A program made the translations under genes and the position numbers. Below, piece by piece: positions 1 through 5,150 of a DNA stretch of 5,183 nt (its first letter is position 1; every line of letters begins with the position of its first letter). The stretch is from Bacteroidales bacterium (GTDB taxonomy: Bacteria; Bacteroidota; Bacteroidia; Bacteroidales; UBA7960). Below the pieces are notes generated by a model. The model was given only the letters and a program-made list of their open reading frames with translations, did not search any database and was not told the origin of the DNA. The DNA is taken from positions 1-5,183 of the forward strand of contig SKYG01000078.1 in NCBI GenBank assembly GCA_007128045.1, given 5' to 3'.

Positions 1-162
1 AACGGGGCAGATGTCATTATCAAAGACAAAACAATCACCGTTCAACTGAAGAAGAAGCGTTCCCTGCCAACAATACTGGAAACCATGCAAAAATTTTCCC
101 GGCAAAAATATCCCTGGCTTAGCAATATGAATATTATTTTTGAGGGTGCCAGTTACTCATAA
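1..162 (+). CDS. C-terminal fragment of an unidentified protein (possible transposase tail)
   Basis: Frame 1 is open from the window edge to a TAA at 160-162, giving 53 residues that lack their start. The visible part contains a basic stretch (QLKKKRSLP) and a later KYPWLSN segment, and ends in EGASYS. Alternating charged and hydrophobic residues, good codon use and an uninterrupted frame running in from outside make it likely to be the end of a real gene. The LKKKR...LP...PWL pattern faintly recalls tails of proteins annotated as transposases, but I cannot name a family and see no catalytic residues here, since those would lie upstream. The A+T-rich noncoding DNA after it would fit the end of an insertion sequence or simply an intergenic region. 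Confidence is fair that it is coding and low for any function. Confidence 0.5.
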   Translation, partial: NGADVIIKDKTITVQLKKKRSLPTILETMQKFSRQKYPWLSNMNIIFEGASYS

Positions 163-432
163 ATATACGGGTGGTTCTTTACCGTGAAAATCTGTGATAA
201 TTGATGATATTGAGTTTGCGTGTTTGGATGTTCATGACAAAACATTATCGTATATTCATCCCATAAATATACATATTTCATCAACATAACAAGCAATCTC
301 TTCGTTTTTTTATAAAACTGCAGCTATTCCCACGCTGGTACTGTCTTACCCTGTTCTGCCCCAATAGAAGTTTCTGCTGCAAAACCAAACAGATAAATGC
401 TATTTTTACAACTTACAATAATCTATCCCACG
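163..432. other. A+T-rich intergenic region upstream of the S9 peptidase gene
   Basis: No credible gene is seen on either strand. An 11-bp word, CATAAATATAC, occurs at 158-168 and again at 262-272; the second copy forms the right arm of a 7-bp inverted repeat (GTATATT 250-256, AATATAC 266-272, 9-nt loop). A TATTTTTA at 401-408 resembles a Bacteroidota -7 box (TAnnTTTG) with the last base changed, but no TTTG lies at the right distance upstream, so I do not call a promoter. If that box were used, transcription would begin near 415, which would exclude the ATG at 397 and favour the ATG at 433. Confidence 0.5.
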
Positions 433-2457
433 ATGAAAAAGATAAGAACCACTTCCATGCTCCTGCTGGCCAGCCTGATAATGGCATTCCTGATGCCGCA
501 ACCGGCCACCGCCCAGGAAAAAGAACTGCAGAAACTGAAATTGGAACACTTCTTTGATATGGTCTCCGTGGCCAGCCCGCAAATCTCACCCGACGGCAGT
601 GAGGTCATATACTCCCGGGGATGGATCGACAAGGTAAACGACAGCCGTCGTAACGAACTGTACATCATGGATGCCAATGGGCAGCGAAACCGTTTCTTCA
701 CCCGGGGCAGCAGCCCGACATGGTCGCCCGACGGCACCAGGGTCGCTTACCTGGCGCAGGGCGAGCCACGCAGCACCCAGCTATTTGTAAAATACAAAGA
801 CCTCGAAGGCACCACACAGATCACCCGTGTAGAAAAGACCCCCTCAAACATCCGGTGGTCGCCCGACGGCAAATACATCGCATTCAACATGCTTGTTCCT
901 TACAGTGAAACCTGGCCCATCAAAATGCCTTCACGACCCGAAGGAGCGAAATGGACCGAAGGGCCCAAGGTCATCACCAACCTGGTGTACCGCCGCGACC
1001 GCATCGGCTATCTGGAAGAAGGCTATACCCATATCTTTGTGGTGCCCGCCGATGGGGGTGCACCCCGCCAGGTCACCCATGGCAACTGGGACCATAACGG
1101 GGTGGAATGGACCCCCGACGGCCGGGAGATCCTCTTCACCAGCCTGCGTATCGACGATGCGGAATACGCCTACCGGCAGTCAGAGATCTATGCCGTAAAC
1201 ATCGAAACCACAGAGATACGGCAACTTACCAGCCGAAACGGTGTCGACCGCTCACCAGTGGTGTCACCCAATGGCCGGCAGGTGGCTTATAGCGGCTTCG
1301 ACTACCATGAAGACACCTACCTTGAAAATAAGCTGTACGTCATGGATATCGACGGCCGCAACACGCGCGAACTGGCTGCCGACTTTGACCGCACGCCCTC
1401 CGGGCTGGTCTGGGCAAGCGATAACTCCGGCGTCTATTTCAATGCCGACTATAACGGCACCCGCAACCTGTACTTTGCCCCACTAAGCGGCGGATACCGA
1501 CAAGTTACAACCGGGAATCACATGCTCACTGTGTCGGACATCAACCGCAATGGCATGGCAGTGGGCACCCTGACCGATTACCTGAGACCTCCCGATGTGG
1601 TGCGCTTTTCGCTGAACAGACCACAGATCGAAAGCCTCACCAGGGTCAATGAAAGCCTGCTGAAGAATATCACCCTCGGAGAGGTGGAAGAGCTCTGGTA
1701 CAAATCGACCGATGACCTGGATGTGCATGGATGGATCGTCAAACCTCCCGATTTCGATCCGGAAAAGAAGTACCCGCTCATTTTGGTTATCCACGGCGGA
1801 CCGCATGCCATGTACAACGTCGGCTTCAACTTCACCTGGCAGCACCATGCCGCCGAAGGCTACGTGGTGCTATACACCAACCCCAGGGGCTCATCAGGCT
1901 ACGGCAGCGCATTTGGCAATGAAATAAACAACGCCTATCCCGACAAGGATTATGACGACCTGATGAACGGGGTAGATGAGGTGATCAACAAAGGCTATAT
2001 AGATGAGAACAACCTGTTTGTATATGGTGGCAGTGGTGGCGGAGTGCTTACCTCATGGATCGTAGGCCATACCGACAGGTTTGCAGCAGCCTCAGTAAAC
2101 TACCCTGTGGTTAACTGGTTCTCATTCGTAGGTACAACCGATGGCGTTAGCTGGTACAGAAATTTCAAAGAATATCCGTGGGATGACCCCAGCGAACACC
2201 TGCGGCGCTCCCCCCTGATGTATGTGGGAAATGTGACTACCCCTACCTTGCTCATGTGTGGTGAAGACGACCTGCGTACACCCATATCACAGACAGAAGA
2301 GCTTTACCAGGCCCTGAAGGTACTTAGGGTTCCCACCGCCATGATCCGTTTCCAGAATGAGTTCCATGGTACAGGAAGCAACCCGTCAAACTACATACGC
2401 ACACAGCTGTATCTCTACCATTGGTTTAATAAATACAAGCGAGAAGCAGTGGAATAA
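433..2457 (+). CDS. S9 family serine peptidase (prolyl oligopeptidase/acylaminoacyl-peptidase type), exported
   Basis: Predicted exported serine peptidase that cleaves short peptides, probably in the periplasm. I chose the ATG at 433 over the in-frame ATG at 397 because it begins a normal signal peptide: MKKIR, a hydrophobic run, then PATA|Q with likely cleavage after residue 27. This gives 674 residues, usual for S9. Residues about 30-390 form a beta-propeller with repeated WSPDG-like blades (SPDGSEVIY, WSPDGTRVAY, WSPDGKYIAF, WTPDGREILF, SPNGRQVAY). The C-terminal part is an alpha/beta hydrolase: HGGPH at 454-458, NPRGSSGYG at 483-491, nucleophile Ser534 in GGSGGG, Asp613 in GEDDLRTP and His645 in EFHG. 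The triad is complete. The nucleophile motif has Gly where many S9 enzymes have Tyr (GGSYGG); I believe this recurs in a subfamily. Exact specificity (dipeptidyl versus acylaminoacyl) cannot be decided. The gene stands alone and converges on the next gene. Its G+C looks higher than that of its neighbours. Confidence 0.93.
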   Translation: MKKIRTTSMLLLASLIMAFLMPQPATAQEKELQKLKLEHFFDMVSVASPQISPDGSEVIYSRGWIDKVNDSRRNELYIMDANGQRNRFFTRGSSPTWSPDGTRVAYLAQGEPRSTQLFVKYKDLEGTTQITRVEKTPSNIRWSPDGKYIAFNMLVPYSETWPIKMPSRPEGAKWTEGPKVITNLVYRRDRIGYLEEGYTHIFVVPADGGAPRQVTHGNWDHNGVEWTPDGREILFTSLRIDDAEYAYRQSEIYAVNIETTEIRQLTSRNGVDRSPVVSPNGRQVAYSGFDYHEDTYLENKLYVMDIDGRNTRELAADFDRTPSGLVWASDNSGVYFNADYNGTRNLYFAPLSGGYRQVTTGNHMLTVSDINRNGMAVGTLTDYLRPPDVVRFSLNRPQIESLTRVNESLLKNITLGEVEELWYKSTDDLDVHGWIVKPPDFDPEKKYPLILVIHGGPHAMYNVGFNFTWQHHAAEGYVVLYTNPRGSSGYGSAFGNEINNAYPDKDYDDLMNGVDEVINKGYIDENNLFVYGGSGGGVLTSWIVGHTDRFAAASVNYPVVNWFSFVGTTDGVSWYRNFKEYPWDDPSEHLRRSPLMYVGNVTTPTLLMCGEDDLRTPISQTEELYQALKVLRVPTAMIRFQNEFHGTGSNPSNYIRTQLYLYHWFNKYKREAVE

Positions 2458-2483
2458 AAAAAGTTTCCCGGACATTGCCAATA

Positions 2484-2978
2484 TTAGCTTGTGCAGGCGA
2501 AAACACCTTCCTTCAGCCTCTCCAGCTCCTGCCCGTAATCGTATTGAAGGTCTTCGTGAAGGGATTTTAAAGCTTTCTCTATTTTGACGATCTGGCGCTT
2601 GTACATGTTGGCGGTAACGCCATACTGGTGGATGGGGTTCATGGTATTGTTCATGCACTGGCAGAAGTAGATCAGCAACTCCACCTCGGTAGTTTTATTT
2701 CCTGCGAAGCGGATATAGTCATTCACTTCTTTCAGCGCCTTGCGGTATGTTTTCTTAGCCAGGTACATATTGGATGCAGCCTGTGAAAAAATATGATCCA
2801 TCTCTTCTTTTACATTCTTTATAAACATGGCCTGGTCATCGGCTTCGAAAAGCAGATAGGTGAGCAATTTTTTGTTTTCTTTGCGGAAAGAGGCCAATTT
2901 TACGCATAAGGCTATCAACTCTTTTTGGGTGAGCAGCAAGAGGGCGCTTTTAATATCCGAAATAGTTGCGGGCTTCAT
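2484..2978 (-). CDS. Conserved hypothetical protein of Bacteroidota, helical, 164 residues
   Basis: I do not know a function. The frame is intact from an ATG (complement of 2976-2978) to a TAA (complement of 2484-2486). The protein is cytosolic in appearance: no signal peptide, no membrane segment, rich in Lys, Glu and Leu, and almost entirely predicted helix. Recognisable stretches are LTQKELIALCVKLASFRKENK (about residues 16-36), LLTYLLFEADDQ (38-49), a central basic helix with AKKTYRKALKEVNDYIRFAG, TTEVELLIYFCQ, and a C-terminal helix ending in IEKALKSLHEDLQYDYGQEL. From memory, similar proteins occur as unnamed hypotheticals across Bacteroidota, with the TEVELLIYFC and LHEDLQYDY parts best kept. 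It converges on the S9 peptidase with a 26-bp gap. No Shine-Dalgarno precedes the ATG. It could share a transcript with the cupin gene upstream (147-bp gap), but it may have its own promoter. Confidence 0.82.
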   Translation of the reverse strand: MKPATISDIKSALLLLTQKELIALCVKLASFRKENKKLLTYLLFEADDQAMFIKNVKEEMDHIFSQAASNMYLAKKTYRKALKEVNDYIRFAGNKTTEVELLIYFCQCMNNTMNPIHQYGVTANMYKRQIVKIEKALKSLHEDLQYDYGQELERLKEGVFACTS

Positions 2979-3125
2979 GAATGGTTCATTAATTTATCAC
3001 TATCAGATTATATCCGCTTACTCTTTAAGGTGCAGAAGCAACCTGCAACAAGGCATCGCAGTTTGGTTGTGCATAAATGGCCATACTAAGGCCCAATAGA
3101 ACGAATGCCAGAGGGCTACACAGTT
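2979..3125. other. Intergenic spacer between two minus-strand genes
   Basis: This 147-bp gap lies downstream of the cupin gene and upstream of the 164-residue hypothetical gene. I see no small gene, no clear TAnnTTTG promoter and no hairpin followed by a T run in the minus direction. The best structure is an imperfect stem around 3029-3044 (AGGTGC-agaa-GCaACCT), which has no T tract and is not a convincing terminator, so read-through from the cupin gene is possible. Confidence 0.4.
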
Positions 3126-3683
3126 TTACTTTTCGATCCCGGAGTACTTTTTATAAATAGCCCTGTAGCCAAACAACCTGCCTAATGGGGCTATTGTGTG
3201 CATCAGTATTTTCTGAATACCCACCGGAATATCTGCAAGAAAGGTCTTGCTGTCAAGGTATTTCAGGGTAACCAGCTCCTGAACCAATCCATAGTTGCCA
3301 TTTTTGCTTTTTCCATCGGCCGCAAGCCCAACAAGATTCTCTACCATAAAATCAAAATCCAGCGCAGGCCTCACAGTTTGGATGTAAGTTAATGGAATGT
3401 CTTCACTATTATAATGGTTGTGTGATTCGTTTTTTGGCAGCACTACCTTCTCACCTGATCCAATAGTAGAAACTTTACCATCCTTAAATACAGTCAGCTT
3501 GCCTGAAATTACCTCAAATGTTTCATCCTGCAAGACATGCATATGATTGGGAACGAAACGGCCCTTCTGTTTGATAGTGGCCTTCATAACCACACGTTCA
3601 CCGCCTGTGTCGCTAGCTGTCTCTATAAACTCGTAAACGTTTTGGTTTGCAGGGTCTGTGAGGATTTGTCCTTTTACTGGCAT
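3126..3683 (-). CDS. Cupin domain protein with helical C-terminal extension
   Basis: A 185-residue protein with a single conserved cupin barrel (cupin_2 type), probably metal-binding; the reaction is unknown. Cupin motif 1 is exact, G-x5-HxH-x4-E-x6-G, at residues 41-61, with metal ligands His47, His49 and Glu54. Motif 2, at 77-92, reads G-x5-P-x-N-x2-H-x3-N, so the ligand His88 and final Asn92 are kept but the usual glycine after P-x is Asn85. Residues about 105-185 form a helical tail containing FDFMVENLVGLAADGKSK and ending in APLGRLFGYRAIYKKYSG; this kind of tail follows the barrel in a group of cupin proteins I have seen from several phyla. No signal peptide is present. The start is the ATG complementary to 3681-3683; no Shine-Dalgarno is visible. 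The gene diverges from the hisG leader, which shares its upstream region, but nothing links the cupin to histidine metabolism. Confidence 0.88.
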   Translation of the reverse strand: MPVKGQILTDPANQNVYEFIETASDTGGERVVMKATIKQKGRFVPNHMHVLQDETFEVISGKLTVFKDGKVSTIGSGEKVVLPKNESHNHYNSEDIPLTYIQTVRPALDFDFMVENLVGLAADGKSKNGNYGLVQELVTLKYLDSKTFLADIPVGIQKILMHTIAPLGRLFGYRAIYKKYSGIEK

Positions 3684-3773
3684 AGTTAGTTATTTATTGT
3701 GATTTATGAATTTAAGGAGAATAAATGAGAAATGCACATGTTTTCTAATTGCGATGTACAAGTTTTTAAAATT

Positions 3774-3806
3774 TTTGCCATCCTATTGAAAAAATATGTA
3801 CCTTTA
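3774..3806 (+). promoter_or_regulatory. Predicted Bacteroidota-type promoter of the hisG leader
   Basis: TTTG at 3774-3777 and TACCTTTA at 3799-3806 are separated by 21 bp. The Bacteroidota primary sigma factor recognises a -33 TTTG and a -7 TAnnTTTG about 20 bp apart; here only the last base of the -7 box deviates (A for G). Transcription would start near 3812-3815, placing about 25-28 nt before the leader ATG at 3840, the first ATG after that start. The position fits the attenuator described downstream, which supports the call. Confidence 0.55.
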
Positions 3807-3839
3807 CGGCCGGAAAAAATAAATTTTAGACCCATATTT

Positions 3840-3920
3840 ATGAATTGTACAACATATATCCATCCTGGTCATCATCATCTGCAGCTTTTAGGGCGGACTT
3901 GCCAGGGTATGGATTGTTGA
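3840..3920 (+). CDS. hisL: Histidine leader peptide of the hisG attenuator (26 residues)
   Basis: A short frame, ATG 3840-3842 to TGA 3918-3920, encodes a 26-residue peptide containing YIHPGHHHL. Four of its residues are histidine, all CAT codons, at 3861-3863 and in tandem at 3870-3878. It lies between a predicted promoter and an intrinsic terminator just before hisG, the first histidine biosynthesis gene. This is the arrangement of his leader peptides such as enterobacterial HisL. When charged tRNA-His is scarce the ribosome would stall at the CAT codons and let an antiterminator form. The peptide itself would have no other role. The frame is open upstream to an ATG at 3732, but that lies before the predicted transcription start. 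No Shine-Dalgarno is seen, as expected in this phylum. The symbol is given by function and position, not by sequence similarity to enterobacterial HisL. Confidence 0.75.
   Translation: MNCTTYIHPGHHHLQLLGRTCQGMDC
3862..3908 (+). promoter_or_regulatory. Possible upstream leader hairpin overlapping the His codons
   Basis: ATCCTGG at 3862-3868 can pair with CCAGGGT at 3902-3908 (seven pairs, one of them U-G), enclosing a 33-nt loop. The 5' arm includes part of the first His codon. In an attenuator this would be the segment-1/segment-2 type helix that a translating or stalled ribosome disrupts. A smaller alternative, GGC 3892-3894 with GCC 3901-3903, also involves the antiterminator arm. The pairing is read by eye and has not been evaluated energetically. 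Confidence 0.4.
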
Positions 3921-3964
3921 AAATATATCATTCAAACATTACACAGGGGATTCGCCAAGCATGC
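3881..3964 (+). promoter_or_regulatory. Predicted antiterminator helix of the hisG attenuator
   Basis: The segment GCAGCTTTTAGGGCGGA (3881-3897) can pair with TTCGCCAAGCATGC (3951-3964): GCA with TGC, GCTT with AAGC across a bulged A3961, then GGCGGA with TTCGCC after a 4-nt bulge (3888-3891). That is 13 pairs, one of them G-U. The right-hand segment contains part of the 5' arm, the loop and part of the 3' arm of the terminator, so the two folds exclude each other. A ribosome with the first tandem His codon (3870-3872) in its A site would cover to about 3883 and leave 3884-3897 free for this helix. One weak point is that a ribosome at the stop codon (3918-3920) would not directly mask 3881-3897. 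Confidence 0.55.
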
Positions 3965-3978
3965 GTATCCCTTTTTTT
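3945..3978 (+). terminator. Intrinsic terminator (attenuator) in the hisG leader
   Basis: AGGGGAT (3945-3951) pairs with ATCCCTT (3967-3973), including one G-U. After a U-U mismatch, CGC (3953-3955) pairs with GCG (3963-3965), closing a 7-nt loop. Seven T residues follow at 3972-3978. It lies 25 nt after the leader peptide stop and ends 13 nt before the hisG ATG, so it cannot terminate an upstream same-strand gene (the nearest one diverges). It fits premature termination of hisG transcription. Confidence 0.85.
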
Positions 3979-3991
3979 ATTTAATTAAACT

Positions 3992-4855
3992 ATGGAAGAC
4001 AAACGATTAACCCTGGCCATTCAGAAAAGTGGCCGATTGAGCGAAGGCTCAATAAACCTGTTGAAGAAATGTGGCATCAAGATTCAAAATGGCAACAACC
4101 ACCTGAAGGCCAACACCTCCGGCTTCCCCCTCGAGATCATATTTCTTCGTGATGATGACATACCGCAATATGTGGCCGACGGGGTGGCTGATGCTGGCAT
4201 TCTCGGCTATAATGAGGTGCTGGAGAAAGACTGCAAGGTAAATACTGTCTACAACCTTGGCTTTTCGCGCTGCCGCATCTCAGTAGCCGTTCCGCGCAAC
4301 GTCGACTATCCCGGGCGTGAATTTCTCGCAGGCAAACGTATTGCCACCTCTTATCCGGGTATACTAGAAAAGTACTTGGCCCAACACAAGCTTTCAGCCG
4401 AAATACACCCTATCAGTGGATCTGTCGAGGTAACACCAGCGCTCGGACTTGCAGATGCCATCTTCGAAATTGTAAGTTCCGGCGGAACACTGATCAGCAA
4501 TGGACTCAAGGAAGTTGAGATCGTCATGCAAAGTGAAGCCGTTCTCATTACCAACCAGAATATGTCGGAAGAAAAATCTGCCCTGCTCGATAAATTGCTG
4601 TTCCGCATCCAATCGGTACAAGCTGCAGAAAATAACAAATACATTCTGCTCAACGCACCAAACGATAAAATTGACCTTATCGCTTCCATGATACCCGGAA
4701 TGAAAAGCCCGACCATCCTGCCCTTAACCATGGAAGGCTGGTCCTCACTTCACTCCGTAATCAGCGAAACCGATTTCTGGCAGGTCATCGACAACCTGAA
4801 AGAAGCCGGCGCACAAGGCATATTGGTCATCCCGATCGAAAAAATGGTTTTGTAA
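3992..4855 (+). CDS. hisG: ATP phosphoribosyltransferase, long form (HisG_L)
   Basis: Catalyses the first, committed step of histidine biosynthesis in the cytosol: ATP + PRPP to N1-(5-phosphoribosyl)-ATP + diphosphate. The 287-residue length and C-terminal domain mark the long, HisZ-independent form, which is usually a hexamer inhibited by histidine. The N-terminus IQKSGRLSEGS matches the family. Residues 142-172 hold the signature GSVEVTPALGLADAIFEIV followed by SSGGTLISNGL, with the PRPP-binding loop around 159-167. Residues about 209-287 form the ACT/PII-like HisG_C regulatory domain, including NAP...IPGMKSPTILPL and ending AGAQGILVIPIEKMVL. The frame is complete and no residue looks wrong. 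The ATG at 3992 gives the expected N-terminus; no Shine-Dalgarno precedes it. The upstream leader and terminator suggest control by histidine attenuation in addition to feedback inhibition. No other his gene starts in the following 328 bp. Confidence 0.97.
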   Translation: MEDKRLTLAIQKSGRLSEGSINLLKKCGIKIQNGNNHLKANTSGFPLEIIFLRDDDIPQYVADGVADAGILGYNEVLEKDCKVNTVYNLGFSRCRISVAVPRNVDYPGREFLAGKRIATSYPGILEKYLAQHKLSAEIHPISGSVEVTPALGLADAIFEIVSSGGTLISNGLKEVEIVMQSEAVLITNQNMSEEKSALLDKLLFRIQSVQAAENNKYILLNAPNDKIDLIASMIPGMKSPTILPLTMEGWSSLHSVISETDFWQVIDNLKEAGAQGILVIPIEKMVL

Positions 4856-4859
4856 GAAA

Positions 4860-4907
4860 GTTGAATCGTTGAATCGTTGCGGTGTTGAATCGTTGCGGTG
4901 TTGAACA
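4860..4907 (+). repeat. Tandem 8-bp repeat array, GTTGAATC / GTTGCGGT
   Basis: Six consecutive 8-bp units begin 4 bases after the hisG stop codon: GTTGAATC, GTTGAATC, GTTGCGGT, GTTGAATC, GTTGCGGT and GTTGAACA. All keep GTTG in the first four bases, and the second half alternates between two versions. This suggests growth first as an octamer and then as a 16-bp unit, or conversion between units. Confidence 0.9.
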
Positions 4908-4913
4908 ATAGTA

Positions 4914-4934
4914 GGGACAGGGCTGGACCTGTCC
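4914..4934 (+). repeat. Palindromic repeat, copy 1
   Basis: A 21-bp element, an initial G and then GGACAGG (4915-4921), loop GCTGGA (4922-4927) and CCTGTCC (4928-4934), a perfect 7-bp stem. An identical copy lies 30 bp downstream. It could fold in the hisG transcript as a 3' hairpin. No T run follows (the next bases are TTGGAGTTT), so it is not a typical terminator. It resembles a REP-like dispersed palindrome. Confidence 0.85.
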
Positions 4935-4943
4935 TTGGAGTTT

Positions 4944-4964
4944 GGGACAGGGCTGGACCTGTCC
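4944..4964 (+). repeat. Palindromic repeat, copy 2
   Basis: This is identical over all 21 bp to the copy at 4914-4934: GGACAGG (4945-4951), loop GCTGGA and CCTGTCC (4958-4964). The 9-bp spacer between the copies is TTGGAGTTT. Identity of both copies, in noncoding DNA among diverged repeats, implies recent duplication or selection on the element. The sequence after it, GCATTAATTATC, gives no terminator tract. Confidence 0.85.
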
Positions 4965-4974
4965 GCATTAATTA

Positions 4975-5026
4975 TCAGACAATGAACCGAGCCATGACGA
5001 TGTTATTGACACACAAGAGCATGATT
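4975..5026 (+). repeat. Degenerate long direct repeat, copy 1
   Basis: This contains TCAGACAAT, ATGAA, then CCATGAC (4992-4998), 7 bp, and TTGACACACA-nnn-GCATGATT (5006-5026). The same ordered words recur at 5078-5138. The CCATGAC to GCATGATT part is the same length in both copies (35 bp) and offset by 112 bp; within the final 21 bp, 18 positions match. Confidence 0.7.
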
Positions 5027-5055
5027 AAAATATTTTTCCTTTTTTTTGACTTTTC

Positions 5056-5083
5056 GACATTCAGACATTCAGACATTCAGACA
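5056..5083 (+). repeat. Tandem 8-bp repeat, GACATTCA x 3.5
   Basis: Three perfect GACATTCA units at 5056-5079 are followed by a partial GACA to 5083. The array ends where the second degenerate long repeat begins (CAGACAAT). It is noncoding as far as can be seen. Confidence 0.9.
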
Positions 5084-5138
5084 ATTTTAACCACATGAAA
5101 TACCCATGACAAACGCTTTGACACACAGACGCATGATT
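5078..5138 (+). repeat. Degenerate long direct repeat, copy 2
   Basis: This is the partner of 4975-5026. It carries TCAGACAAT, ATGAA, CCATGAC (5104-5110), 7 bp and TTGACACACA-nnn-GCATGATT (5118-5138). It is longer than copy 1 at its left side because of about 9 extra bases between TCAGACAAT and CCATGAC. Confidence 0.7.
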
Positions 5139-5150
5139 GTTTTTCATGGG

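Noticed and set aside
401..408. TATTTTTA as a -7 promoter box for the S9 peptidase gene
   Set aside because: The last base differs from TAnnTTTG and no TTTG/TTG lies about 20 bp upstream; too weak to list as a promoter.
2458..2483. Bidirectional terminator between the convergent genes
   Set aside because: An A-run is present but no stem of useful length can be drawn in this 26-bp gap.
2357..2587. Plus-strand frame overlapping the S9 3' end and the hypothetical gene
   Set aside because: It is out of frame with the peptidase and antisense to the better-supported 164-residue gene; no protein-like features.
3732..3839. Upstream extension of the leader peptide frame to an ATG at 3732
   Set aside because: It runs through the predicted promoter, and the first ATG after the predicted transcription start is at 3840.
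4915..4934. Intrinsic terminator of hisG
   Set aside because: The hairpin is good but is followed by TTGGAGTTTG rather than a T run; kept as a repeat only.
4750..4968. Minus-strand open frame of 72 codons across the end of hisG
   Set aside because: It overlaps hisG antisense and its N-terminal part is only the repeated palindrome (RTGPALS twice).
4898..5098. Plus-strand open frame of 66 codons after hisG
   Set aside because: It translates the palindromic repeats (RAGPV twice) and the GACATTCA array, has no family resemblance and lies wholly in repeat DNA.
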